A stretch of 64,000 nucleotides of DNA, taken from Amycolatopsis orientalis DSM 40040 = KCTC 9412. Lineage in GTDB: Bacteria > Actinomycetota > Actinomycetes > Mycobacteriales > Pseudonocardiaceae. This document shows positions 50,126 to 58,057 of the stretch, piece after piece; positions within the stretch are counted from its first letter, which is position 1; every line of letters begins with the position of its first letter. Below the pieces are notes generated by a model. That model saw nothing but the letters and a program-made list of their open reading frames with translations, was not told the DNA's origin and searched no databases. The stretch covers positions 434,001 through 498,000 of the forward strand of contig NZ_ASJB01000080.1 of NCBI RefSeq assembly GCF_000478275.1, in the 5' to 3' direction. The position numbers and the translations under genes are program-made.

Positions 50126-50965
50126 TCAGCGGGACTGTGAGCGCACCGCTTCGAAGACCTCATCGTCCCACCGGTGCGTCCGGATCAGCCGGTACCGCTC
50201 ACAGGCCACCCACAGATACGCCTCGGCGTCGGTACGGTCGCCGATCAGGTCCGCCTGCCGCAGCATCGCCACCACCGGCACGAACTCCTCGTCGAACCAC
50301 CGCTGCGCCAGCGTCGCGCGGTCCGAATAGGTGCCTTCGTCCTGCATCAGCCGGAAACCCCACGCCTCGACGTGTTCCCCGAGCCGCGCGTAGTCCCACG
50401 GATCGGTGAACACCACCGAAGCCCGCGCGTGCCCGGAAAGCGGGACGCGCTCCAGGAACAGCCGCCGGTAGTCCTTCACGATCAGATCGCCGCGGTACCG
50501 GATCCCGCTCGGGTCCAGTTTGGTCCGGACCTCGGTCACCATCGCCTCTATTGTGGACAGTCGCATCGCGTGCGCCACCGAAACACGATGGTGCCCGTCG
50601 ATGATGAAATGCAGTTCGCCGACGCGGTACACCTCGATCGGCGGGATCGACTCGCCGCGTCTGGTCGCGAGCGCCAGGCGTTCCCAGCGTTCGCGGACGC
50701 GGCCGGACGTCGGGCGGAAGCGGCGGTCGAAATCGCGGCCGCGGTCGACGCTGCCGACGATCGAATCGAGCCGGATCACCCGCGTCCCGATCCTCCGCTC
50801 GCCGAGATAGCCGAGCGCCTCGACCACCTCGTGGAACGGGAGCATGATGTTGACGTCGTCGGGCTCGCGGCGGAGCCAGTTCGCCAGCCTCGACAGCACC
50901 TGACGTCGTCGCGCGCGGAGGAAGTCGTGTTCCGCGTCCGCACGGGGAAAACCGGTGTCCTTCAC
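50126..50965 (-). CDS. ParB-N/sulfiredoxin-fold protein
   Basis: A 279-residue protein. The central region (about 60-140) has the ParB-like pattern PPIEVYRVGELHFIIDGHHR followed by VSVAHAMR, where DGHHR takes the place of the nucleotide-binding GERR/GHHR motif. No ParB helix-turn-helix or dimer domain is recognised, so it is not the chromosome-segregation ParB. Free-standing members of this fold can be nucleases or CTPases. GTG start in a 4-bp overlap with the phosphoesterase gene. Confidence 0.75.
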   Translation of the reverse strand: MKDTGFPRADAEHDFLRARRRQVLSRLANWLRREPDDVNIMLPFHEVVEALGYLGERRIGTRVIRLDSIVGSVDRGRDFDRRFRPTSGRVRERWERLALATRRGESIPPIEVYRVGELHFIIDGHHRVSVAHAMRLSTIEAMVTEVRTKLDPSGIRYRGDLIVKDYRRLFLERVPLSGHARASVVFTDPWDYARLGEHVEAWGFRLMQDEGTYSDRATLAQRWFDEEFVPVVAMLRQADLIGDRTDAEAYLWVACERYRLIRTHRWDDEVFEAVRSQSR

Positions 50966-51609
50966 AGTAACTCCATGATCCGGTGCCCGACCACGTTGCG
51001 TACCGTGGTCCCGCCGACCACCCGGTCCGGCACGGGTTCGCCGTGCGGGTGGATATGCCCGTGCAACAACCACTTCGGCCGCAGCGACTCGATCGTGCGA
51101 TGGAGACAGTCGAAGCCGCGGTGCGGCGGGTCCTCGCGGTCGCCGCAGTGCCGCGGCGGCGCGTGGGTCAGCAGGACGTCGACGCCGCGCCCGTCCCGCC
51201 AGCGGCGGAACCGCGCCCGGCGCACGAGCCGCCGCGCCCGCCGCGCCTGCTGGCGTTGCGTCCACTGGTTCGGGCCGTCGTTGTAGCGCACCGAACCGCC
51301 GAGCCCGGCGAACCGGATCCCGCCGATGTCGACGATCCGGCCGTCCGCGTTCACCCCGCCCGCCGGACCCGGCCACACCGCCGGGAAACCGTCCTTCATG
51401 GACAGTCCGCCGTAGCGGGTGTAGCCGGACAGGTCGGGATCGTGGTTGCCCGGGACGAACACGCACGGCACGTCGAGCGCGCCTGCCAGGAACTCCAGGT
51501 AGTCGTACGGCAGGTCGCCGGCGCCGATGACGAGGTCGGCCGGGTGGTTGTGGACGGCGGACGTCCACAACCGCTCTTCGACCTCGTCCGCGACGACCAG
51601 CGCTTTCAT
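50962..51609 (-). CDS. Calcineurin-like metallophosphoesterase
   Basis: A 215-residue enzyme with metal-site motifs GAGDLPYDY (Asp32), PGNHDPD (54-57 region), LTHAPPR and HGHIHPHG. The usual first DxH motif near the N-terminus reads VVADEVEE here, with no His, so the first metal site is altered. Substrate unknown (phosphomonoester, phosphodiester or nucleic acid). It is translationally coupled to the ParB-like gene, suggesting a common pathway. Confidence 0.82.
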   Translation of the reverse strand: MKALVVADEVEERLWTSAVHNHPADLVIGAGDLPYDYLEFLAGALDVPCVFVPGNHDPDLSGYTRYGGLSMKDGFPAVWPGPAGGVNADGRIVDIGGIRFAGLGGSVRYNDGPNQWTQRQQARRARRLVRRARFRRWRDGRGVDVLLTHAPPRHCGDREDPPHRGFDCLHRTIESLRPKWLLHGHIHPHGEPVPDRVVGGTTVRNVVGHRIMELL

Positions 51610-51634
51610 ACGCTCCAGCGTAATGCCGGACGCG

Positions 51635-51751
51635 CTACTTCGGGCCGTGTGCGAACGCGGGGTCCTTGGCGATGATCGCGATCACGACGCCCAGCCAGAC
51701 GACGCAGAAGGCCAGCGCCCAGAACTTGAGGTTGGTCAGGATCCGTGGCAT
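51635..51751 (-). CDS. 38-residue membrane peptide downstream of corA
   Basis: A short gene: ATG at 51749-51751, stop TAG at 51635-51637. The product starts MPRILTNLKFWALAFC, has one hydrophobic helix (WALAFCVVWLGVVIAIIA) and ends KDPAFAHGPK. GGAG lies seven bases before the ATG and the gene starts 33 bp after the corA stop on the same strand, so it is co-transcribed. The GC-rich third positions fit real coding. It could be a CorA-associated micropeptide, in the manner of MgtS-type peptides; this is inference. Confidence 0.7.
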   Translation of the reverse strand: MPRILTNLKFWALAFCVVWLGVVIAIIAKDPAFAHGPK

Positions 51752-51784
51752 GGGGAACTCCAGAACTACCGAAGGGGAAGAAGG

Positions 51785-52873
51785 TCAGAGCCAGCGGTTC
51801 TTCCTGAATATTCGGTAGAGCAGGATGCAGACGCCGAAGATGACCGTCATCGCCACCGGGTAGCCGAAGCGCCAGTGCAGTTCCGGCATGTAGTCGAAGT
51901 TCATCCCGTAGATACCGGCGAGCGCCGTCGGGACCGCGATGATCGCCGCCCACGCGGTGATCTTGCGCATGTCGGTGTTCTGCTGGAGCGTGATCTTCGC
52001 CAGCGTCGCGTCCACCAGGGTGGTCAGCAGTTCGTCGAAGTTCGCGACCCGTTCCGCGACCGTGGTGAGGTGGTCGGAGACGTCGCGGAAATACGAGCGG
52101 ACCTCGTCCGGGATCAGCCGCGTGTAGCCCTCGGCGAGCCGCTGCAGCGGGGTGCCCAGCGGCATGACCGCGCGCCGCAGCTCCAGCACCTCGCGTTTCA
52201 TGAAGTAGATCTGCTCGGCGCTCACCTTGGAGCGCGGCGCGAAGACGTGCGTCTCCATCTCGTCGATGTCCGACTCGATCGCGGTGGTGACGTCGAGATA
52301 GTGGTCGACGACGTGGTCCGCGATCGCGTGCAGCACGGCGGACGGCCCGAGGGCGAGCCGCTCCGGGTCCTGGTCGAGTTCGCGGCGCAGCCGGGCGAGC
52401 CCCGAGTGGTTCCCGTGCCGCACGGTGATCACGAAGTCGCGGCCGAGGAACGCCATCAGCTCACCGGTCTCGACGATCTCGTTCGCCGTCGCGGGTGACT
52501 CGTGTTCGACGTAGCGCACCGTCTTCAGCACCATGAACAGCGTGTCGTCGTAGCGTTCGAGCTTCGGCCGCTGGTGCGCTTCGAGCGCGTCCTCGACGGC
52601 CAGCTCGTGCAGGCCGAAGGTGTCCGCGATGCCCTGGATCTGGACCGCGTCCGGCTCGTGCAGGCCGATCCAGACGAATCCGGCGTGCCGCTTGCGCACC
52701 TCTTTGATCGCCTCGGAGTGCGACCACCGGCCGGGCAGGCGTTTGCCCTCCACGTACACCGCGCAGTCGACGACATACGCCGAAAGGGGGACGGGCAACG
52801 GGCGGTCGGGGACGTTCTTGGCGCGACCGTTGCTCCGGCCTCGAAGGCCGCCGAGCGAGGGAATGGCAGGCAT
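51785..52873 (-). CDS. corA: CorA-family magnesium/cobalt transporter
   Basis: A 362-residue pentameric channel subunit. A large N-terminal cytoplasmic funnel (about 30-295) is followed by two C-terminal transmembrane helices with the selectivity motif YGMNFDYMPEL between them and a basic tail (FRKNRWL). It takes up Mg2+ down the membrane potential. The mycobacterial counterpart (Rv1239c-like) also follows the sugar operon. A structured leader lies upstream. Confidence 0.92.
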   Translation of the reverse strand: MPAIPSLGGLRGRSNGRAKNVPDRPLPVPLSAYVVDCAVYVEGKRLPGRWSHSEAIKEVRKRHAGFVWIGLHEPDAVQIQGIADTFGLHELAVEDALEAHQRPKLERYDDTLFMVLKTVRYVEHESPATANEIVETGELMAFLGRDFVITVRHGNHSGLARLRRELDQDPERLALGPSAVLHAIADHVVDHYLDVTTAIESDIDEMETHVFAPRSKVSAEQIYFMKREVLELRRAVMPLGTPLQRLAEGYTRLIPDEVRSYFRDVSDHLTTVAERVANFDELLTTLVDATLAKITLQQNTDMRKITAWAAIIAVPTALAGIYGMNFDYMPELHWRFGYPVAMTVIFGVCILLYRIFRKNRWL

Positions 52874-53196
52874 GGGATCTCCTGGGCAGACGTCGTGCGT
52901 TGTGCGCGAAGACGACGGGCCAAGCGGTCGGGGGGCCGCTCGGCTAGGCCAGCGTTCCCGGTTTCGTCAGCCCTGCCAGGTGGGGATCCGGCGAGATGTG
53001 AAGGCGGGAACGCTGCGACTACTAGGAAGCGGACTATCGCCACTGGACATCGGGTTCCTCACCTCCTCGGCTCGGCGGACGGTTACGCAGTGGTGTTGGT
53101 CGCGTTGACGACCCGACACCAATGGTCGAGGGTACTCCTCAACACGAAGGCCTGTCGTTCCAGGCTCACGCCGCGTTACTCGTGCAGGAGGAATGG
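52874..53196. promoter_or_regulatory. corA/MaoC divergent intergenic region with long inverted repeat
   Basis: A 323-bp stretch without a recognised gene between divergent corA and the MaoC gene. CAGCGTTCCCG (52950-52960) and CGGGAACGCTG (53005-53015) pair perfectly over 11 bp and enclose a region with further G/C pairing. On the corA side this would be a structured 5' leader ending about 75 bases before the start codon. It does not show the M-box (ykoK) sequence known to control Mg2+ transporters, so any riboswitch role is speculative. Confidence 0.4.
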
Positions 53197-53700
53197 GTGC
53201 AGTTCGGTCGCTATTACGAAGAGTTCGAGGTCGGCGCGGTCTACAAGCACTGGCCGGGCAAAACGGTCACCGAGTACGACGACCACCTGTTCTGCCTGAT
53301 CACCATGAACCACCACCCGCTGCACCTCGACGCGCACTACGCCGAGGAGACCACCGACTTCGGCAAGAACGTCGTGGTCGGCAACTACATCTACTCGCTG
53401 CTGCTGGGGATGTCGGTGCCCGACGTGTCCGGCAAGGCGATCGCCAACCTCGAGGTCGAATCGCTGAAGCACGTGAAGCCGACCTTCCACGGCGACACGA
53501 TCTACGGCGAGACCGAGGTGCTGGACAAGACGCCGTCGAAGTCGAAGGACGATCGCGGCGTCGTCTACGTCGAGACCCGTGGGTACAAACAGGACGGCAC
53601 GATCGTGTGTGTGTTCCGTCGCAAGGTCATGGTGCCGAAACGGTCCTACGGTGACACCAGGGGCGGTGAACAGCCCGGCCGTCCCGTGCCGCACGAATAA
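53197..53700 (+). CDS. MaoC-family hot-dog dehydratase
   Basis: A 167-residue single hot-dog protein. The N-terminal block GRYYEEFEVGAVYKHWPGKT and catalytic-region pattern MNHHPLHLDAHYAE (Asp45, His46) match (R)-specific enoyl-CoA/mesaconyl-CoA-type hydratases. Substrate unassigned. GTG at 53197 is chosen because GGAGG lies just upstream; a longer in-frame extension has no family pattern. It is followed 31 bp later by the DUF2332 gene on the same strand. Confidence 0.83.
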   Translation: MQFGRYYEEFEVGAVYKHWPGKTVTEYDDHLFCLITMNHHPLHLDAHYAEETTDFGKNVVVGNYIYSLLLGMSVPDVSGKAIANLEVESLKHVKPTFHGDTIYGETEVLDKTPSKSKDDRGVVYVETRGYKQDGTIVCVFRRKVMVPKRSYGDTRGGEQPGRPVPHE

Positions 53701-53731
53701 CGGGTGTCACGAACGGAAGAGGAGCGCGTCG

Positions 53732-54838
53732 ATGCCCATCGGGCTGGATGAGATCAAGAGCCGGCTGCGGAAGTTCGCGGCGGTCGAGGCGGCCGGGGTT
53801 TCGCCGCTGTACGAGCACCTGGCGGCCAAGGCGGCCGAGGACGACGACGTCGCCGGGCTGCTGACCGACGCCCGCGGTGGCGAAGCACGCGGAACGCTGC
53901 TCATGGCGACGGCGCACCGCCTCATCCAGGCCGATCCGATCCACCCGCTTTCGCGGTACTACCCCTCCGTCGGCGGCTTCGACGGCGTGGATTCGGAGAC
54001 GTGGCCGCTGTTCCGCTCGTTCCTGCTGGAGCGGGCGGACAAGGCGCGGGCGATCATCTCGTCGCGGTACACGCAGACCAACGAGGTCCGCCGGGCCGCG
54101 CTGCTCTATCCCGCGGTCGCCGCGGCGGCCAAGGAGGCGGGCGGCAAGATCGCGCTGCTCGAGGTCGGGTGCAGCGCGGGCCTGCTGCTCGGCCTGGACA
54201 AGTACGCCTACCGCTACCAGTGCGACGGCGGCGAGCAGCTCACCGCCGGACCCGCGAAGGCCGCGGTCGGCCTGCACTGCGCGCTCGACCTCGCGCCCGG
54301 TGCGGTCACGCCGAAGGTGCCGAAGAAGCTGACGATCACCGCCCGCGCCGGTCTCGACCGCGCCCCGGTGGACCTGACCGACGAGGACGAACTGGCCTGG
54401 CTCGAAGCCTGTGTCTGGGCCGACCAGCCGGACCGGATCCGGCTCCTGCGCACGGCCGCGGCCGCGCAGGCCAAGCAGCGACCGGAGCTCATCACCGGGG
54501 ACGCCGTCGACGACCTCGCCCCGGCCGCCGCGACGCTGCCCGCCGACGCTCCTCTGGTCGTGCTGACCAGTCACGTGCTGGCGTATCTGGGGGAGCGGCG
54601 GGCCGAGTTCCTCGACGGGCTGCGTGGTCTCGCCGGGGAGCGGCCGCTGTGGTGGGTCAGCGAGGAGTTCTACGGCGCCGCGCTGGAGCCGTTGCTGCCC
54701 GGCAGGGCGGACCTGGCCGACACCAACGGCGGGACGGCCGTGCTCGGGCTCGTGCGGTGGGAGGGCGGCACGCCGGACGTGCGCGCGCTGGCCAGGACGG
54801 CACCGCACGGCCAGCGGATGACCTGGCTCCCGATCTGA
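53732..54838 (+). CDS. DUF2332 protein
   Basis: A 368-residue protein of the actinobacterial DUF2332 family. Visible features are an N-terminal helical region (FAAVEAAGVSPLYEHLA), then LLEVGCSAGLLLGLDKYAY, which looks like a SAM-binding glycine motif, and a C-terminal strand/helix part with LVVLTSHVLAYL. A methyltransferase-like fold is plausible but the activity is unknown. ATG has GAGGAG upstream. A family A palindrome follows the stop. Confidence 0.8.
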   Translation: MPIGLDEIKSRLRKFAAVEAAGVSPLYEHLAAKAAEDDDVAGLLTDARGGEARGTLLMATAHRLIQADPIHPLSRYYPSVGGFDGVDSETWPLFRSFLLERADKARAIISSRYTQTNEVRRAALLYPAVAAAAKEAGGKIALLEVGCSAGLLLGLDKYAYRYQCDGGEQLTAGPAKAAVGLHCALDLAPGAVTPKVPKKLTITARAGLDRAPVDLTDEDELAWLEACVWADQPDRIRLLRTAAAAQAKQRPELITGDAVDDLAPAAATLPADAPLVVLTSHVLAYLGERRAEFLDGLRGLAGERPLWWVSEEFYGAALEPLLPGRADLADTNGGTAVLGLVRWEGGTPDVRALARTAPHGQRMTWLPI

Positions 54839-54845
54839 CCTTCGC

Positions 54846-54893
54846 CCTCGTGAGTGGTAATGACGGTTCTAACCGTCATTACCACTCACGAGG
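54846..54893. repeat. Perfect palindrome, family A copy 4 (inverted orientation)
   Basis: Arms 54846-54868 and 54871-54893, loop CT. The stem is the same as copies 2 and 3 (GTGAGTGGTAATGACGGTT), but the loop is the complement (CT instead of AG), so the element is inserted in the opposite orientation. It sits between the convergent DUF2332 and Nudix genes, about 95 bp from the latter's stop. Confidence 0.9.
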
Positions 54894-54989
54894 CCTGAGC
54901 GCGGTCTGGCCGAAGGTGTCGGGAAAGCATCGGCGAGGATAATTTTCACCTCCCGCCCTGCTTTATCGACGCGTCATTTGCCAAATCGA

Positions 54990-55430
54990 CTACGGCATTT
55001 GTCGCGGTGACGGGGTATACCCGGTCGGCAGCACACCCCAGTCGCGGAGAGTGACGAACAGGAGTTCGGCCAACCGGCCGCGTTCGTCCAGTTCGATCAA
55101 GGTCCGCGCGTCGATCCAGCGAGCGTCGTCGGCGTCGTCTCCGGCACGGAGAGTGCCGCCGGTGACCGAGCAGGCGTAGTCGTGGATGTCGTACGGGCCG
55201 CGCCGGACGTTGCCGACGAATGTGCCCGGTGTCACGTCCAGCCCGGTCTCTTCACGCATCTCGCGAATGACGGCCGCTTCGTCCGTTTCGCCTGGTTCGA
55301 CCCGGCCGCCGGGGACCGACCACAGTCCTCGTCCGGGTTCATTCGCGCGCCGGATCAGCAGGATCCGCCCTTGTTCGTCGTGGACGATGCCGCCGACACA
55401 GCGGACGGTGCTGCCCGAAACGGTGTTCAT
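54990..55430 (-). CDS. Nudix hydrolase
   Basis: A 146-residue pyrophosphohydrolase. The Nudix box runs from 41 to 63 (GGRVEPGET ... REMREETGLDV) with all the conserved Gly/Glu residues. The preceding RANEPGRGLWSVP is typical of MutT/ADP-ribose-type Nudix proteins. Substrate not readable. ATG at 55430 begins MNTVSGS; longer frames upstream lack a pattern. Confidence 0.88.
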   Translation of the reverse strand: MNTVSGSTVRCVGGIVHDEQGRILLIRRANEPGRGLWSVPGGRVEPGETDEAAVIREMREETGLDVTPGTFVGNVRRGPYDIHDYACSVTGGTLRAGDDADDARWIDARTLIELDERGRLAELLFVTLRDWGVLPTGYTPSPRQMP

Positions 55431-55521
55431 TCCCGAATGGTAGACGCGGGAGTCCTGACAACGACTGTCCTGTACACGGAGAGTAGCCGTACGGTACACT
55501 TCCCCTCGCCGGCTGACCCAA

Positions 55522-55543
55522 GCGCGGGACTTCCCTCCCGCGC
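55522..55543. promoter_or_regulatory. Hairpin upstream of the 53-residue gene
   Basis: GCGCGGGA (55522-55529) pairs with TCCCGCGC (55536-55543) around CTTCCC, in the 186-bp divergent region between the Nudix gene and the 53-residue gene. It may be an operator or leader hairpin. No promoter could be assigned with confidence. Confidence 0.35.
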
Positions 55544-55616
55544 CGGTGGAAGGTGCGGTACAAAATGAATAGTCAGTATCCGCAGTCAGTCACCGTAAGA
55601 GACAGGATTGATCGCC

Positions 55617-55778
55617 GTGAACGCGAAAAAGCTCCTCACTTTCGCAGGAATCGCGTTGGTGCTGTTCTTCGTGATCGCGAAACCAGGTGAGGCCGCCGGC
55701 CTCGTGGGAAACATCATCGGGTTCCTGCGTGACTCGGCCGAATCGGTGATCACCTTCGTCAGCAACGTCTTCAGCTAG
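55617..55778 (+). CDS. 53-residue hydrophobic protein upstream of the PH-domain gene
   Basis: A short gene: GTG at 55617, stop TAG at 55776-55778. The product starts MNAKKLLTFAGIALVLFFVI, has one transmembrane segment (about 7-21), a short KPGEAAG linker and a second amphipathic/hydrophobic part (VGNIIGFLRDSAESVITFV). Similar small proteins precede PH-domain genes in other actinomycetes, from general knowledge. AGGA lies nine or ten bases upstream. The PH-domain gene follows 23 bp later. Confidence 0.75.
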   Translation: MNAKKLLTFAGIALVLFFVIAKPGEAAGLVGNIIGFLRDSAESVITFVSNVFS

Positions 55779-55801
55779 CGGACGGCGGATACTCTCCCAG
55801 T

Positions 55802-56362
55802 ATGTTCGCCCCACGCGATCCAGACGAGTATCTCCTCGACACCGAACGGCGGGTCATCAGGATCCGCCGGCACTGGGCTGTGCTGTTGTGGGACACCTTC
55901 GAGGCGATCGCCCTCCTGGCGATCTGCGTCCTGGTGTCCTACCTCCTGCCGCCCGCCGCGTGGGTGATCCAGAACATCCTCTGGTACGCCGCGCTGCTCG
56001 TCATCCTGCGCTTCGCGTACGTGGTGATGGAGTGGTGGGTCGAACGGCTGGTGGTCACGGACAAGCGGTTCGTGATGACCACCGGCGTCTACACCACCAA
56101 AGTGCTGATGATGCCGATCACCAAGGTCACCGACCTCACCTATGAACGTTCGGCGTGGGGCCGGATGATGGGCTACGGCACGATGGTGGTCGAGTCGGCC
56201 GGTCAGATCCAGGCGCTGAACCGCATCGATTACCTGCCTCGGCCCGAAGAGTTCTACGACACGATCTCCGAACTCGTCTTCGGCGACAAGCAGAAGCAGG
56301 CCGAGCGCTTTTCGATGATCAAGGCCCAGCGTGCCGCCCGCGGCAAGAAGAAGGTCGGTTAG
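55802..56362 (+). CDS. bPH2-type PH-domain membrane protein
   Basis: A 186-residue protein. Two N-terminal transmembrane helices (about 24-48 and 55-78; LLWDTFEAIALLAICVLVSY) precede a bacterial PH-like domain (about 82-165; RLVVTDKRFVMTTGVYTTKV, then MMGYGTMVVES) and a basic C-terminus. These domains bind lipids or proteins at the membrane; the role is unknown. It is probably co-transcribed with the 53-residue gene. Confidence 0.83.
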   Translation: MFAPRDPDEYLLDTERRVIRIRRHWAVLLWDTFEAIALLAICVLVSYLLPPAAWVIQNILWYAALLVILRFAYVVMEWWVERLVVTDKRFVMTTGVYTTKVLMMPITKVTDLTYERSAWGRMMGYGTMVVESAGQIQALNRIDYLPRPEEFYDTISELVFGDKQKQAERFSMIKAQRAARGKKKVG

Positions 56363-56548
56363 CGCAGGGACAGGCTACGGCCACAGCTGAGGTGACCGGG
56401 GTCTTTTGATCCCTTGAAGTCGCGCGCCTTTTGGCCGCCAGGCCTCAGGGCTGTGATGGCAGGGCGCCTTCACCCGCGAGGGCGACGCACGGCACTTTGT
56501 CGCGCCCTGGCAGCACAGCGCTGACCAGCGCGATAGACAATGCAGTCG

Positions 56549-57412
56549 ATGCGCATCGACCTGCACGCCCACTCCACCGCCTCCGACGGTACCGACAGCC
56601 CTGCCGGGCTGGTCGCCGCCGCCGCGAAGGCGGGCCTCGACGTAGTCGCGATCACCGATCACGACACCACGGCCGGCTGGGCCCCGGCCGCCGAGGCACT
56701 CCCGCCGGGACTTTCCCTGGTCCCCGGTGCCGAGCTGTCCACGATCTCCGTCGATCCGGTGACCGGGCGGCACGTCAGCGTCCACCTGCTCGCGTACCTC
56801 TTCGATCCCGGGTCGGCCGCGCTCGTCGCCGAGCAGACCCGGCTGCGGTCGGAGCGGCGCTGGCGGCTGCGCGTGATGGCCGAACGCATGGCCGCCGACG
56901 GCCTGCCGGTCGATCCCGACGAGGTCATGTCGCTGCTACCGGAAGACGGTTCGGCCGGACGGCCGCATCTCGCGCAGGCCCTGGTGCGCGCGGGACTCGT
57001 CTCGTCGGTGAACGAGGCCTTCGGCAGCTACCTCGGCAACGGCAGCGGGTACTTCGTGGCCCGGCAGGACACGATGGTGGAGGACGCGATCGACATGATC
57101 GCGGACGCGGGCGGGGTCACCGTGATCGCGCATCCCTTCGCCTACACGCGCGGCGCCACCATCACCGTCGACGTGCTCGCCGGGCTGGCCGAACACGGCC
57201 TGACCGGGGTCGAGGTCGACCACCCGAACCACGACGAGGAGACCCGCGTCCAGCTGCACGGCCTGGCGGGGGAGCTCGGGCTCGTGCGGACCGGGTCGAG
57301 CGACTACCACGGCACGAACAAGACCATCGAACTCGGCGACGAGACCACCGATCCGGCCGCGCTGGAAGAACTCGTCGCGCGGTCGACCGGGTACGGGGTC
57401 GTGACCCGGTGA
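56549..57412 (+). CDS. PHP-domain phosphoesterase
   Basis: A 287-residue metal-dependent phosphoesterase (TrpH/YciV-like) with PHP motifs DLHAHSTASDG, ITDHDTT, an internal insert (about 100-165), VIAHPFAY and SSDYHGTNK. Family members cleave 3',5'-nucleotides, short oligonucleotides or 5'-capped RNAs. MRIDLHAHS at 56549 is preferred; an ATG nine bases upstream is the alternative. Its stop overlaps the GTG of marC (GTGA). The 186-bp gap upstream shows nothing distinctive. Confidence 0.88.
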   Translation: MRIDLHAHSTASDGTDSPAGLVAAAAKAGLDVVAITDHDTTAGWAPAAEALPPGLSLVPGAELSTISVDPVTGRHVSVHLLAYLFDPGSAALVAEQTRLRSERRWRLRVMAERMAADGLPVDPDEVMSLLPEDGSAGRPHLAQALVRAGLVSSVNEAFGSYLGNGSGYFVARQDTMVEDAIDMIADAGGVTVIAHPFAYTRGATITVDVLAGLAEHGLTGVEVDHPNHDEETRVQLHGLAGELGLVRTGSSDYHGTNKTIELGDETTDPAALEELVARSTGYGVVTR

Positions 57413-58038
57413 CGATCACGGACTTCTTCGACGCGCGCCTGTTCATGAGCGCGACGATCACGCTGATCGTCATCATGGACCCGCCCGGCACGGTGCCGGT
57501 GTTCCTGAGCCTCACCGGCCGCAAGTCGGTGGCGTTCCGCGCCAAGGCCGCGCGGCAGGCGGTGCTGGTGTCGCTGCTGGTGATCTCGCTGTTCGCCGTC
57601 GCGGGACAGGCGATCCTGTCCTATCTCGGCATCGGGATCCCGGCGCTGCAGGGCGCGGGCGGGCTGTTGCTGCTGCTGATCGCCTTGCAGCTGCTGACCG
57701 GCAAGACCGGCGGCGAGGCCGAGGCGGCGGGCGACGACGTCAACGTCGCGCTGGTGCCGCTCGGGACGCCGCTGCTCGCCGGTCCGGGTGCGATCGCCGC
57801 GACCATCGTCTTCGTGCGGCAGGCCGACGGGCACGTCGGCGCGTACGCGGCCCTCGCGCTTTCGATCGTGACGGTGCACTTCGTGCTGTACCTGTGCATG
57901 CGGTACTCGGGCGTGGTCATCCGGCTGATCAAGGAAAGCGGGATCACGCTGCTGGCGAAGATCGCCGGTCTGCTGCTGGCCGCGATCGCGGTCGAACTGG
58001 TGGCGAACTCGGTGAAGGGCTTCATCGCGGGCACGTGA
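57409..58038 (+). CDS. MarC-family integral membrane protein
   Basis: A 209-residue, six-helix protein of the MarC/UPF0056 family: FMSATITLIVIMDPPGTVPV, the central TPLLAGPGAIA motif and a C-terminal helix pair. Despite the name, members have no demonstrated role in antibiotic resistance and their substrate is unknown. GTG start overlapping the PHP gene by four bases, so the two may function together. Confidence 0.87.
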   Translation: MTITDFFDARLFMSATITLIVIMDPPGTVPVFLSLTGRKSVAFRAKAARQAVLVSLLVISLFAVAGQAILSYLGIGIPALQGAGGLLLLLIALQLLTGKTGGEAEAAGDDVNVALVPLGTPLLAGPGAIAATIVFVRQADGHVGAYAALALSIVTVHFVLYLCMRYSGVVIRLIKESGITLLAKIAGLLLAAIAVELVANSVKGFIAGT

Positions 58039-58057
58039 CCTTCACGCGCTTGGGCAC

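Noticed and set aside
50126..50965. Calling this the chromosome-segregation protein ParB.
   Set aside because: There is no helix-turn-helix, no parS-binding region and no parA neighbour; only the ParB-N-like fold pattern is present.
51635..51751. Treating the corA-downstream sequence as non-coding because it is so short.
   Set aside because: The ribosome site, start, stop, single hydrophobic helix and GC-rich third positions together support a gene, so it was kept.
52874..53196. An M-box (ykoK) Mg2+ riboswitch upstream of corA.
   Set aside because: The conserved M-box sequence could not be found; only an inverted repeat is visible, so it is reported as an unassigned leader.
18814..54893. 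The repeated palindromes read as a CRISPR-like array.
   Set aside because: The copies are single, many kb apart and without spacers, and no cas gene is present. The RecB-like nuclease is Cas4-like in fold only.
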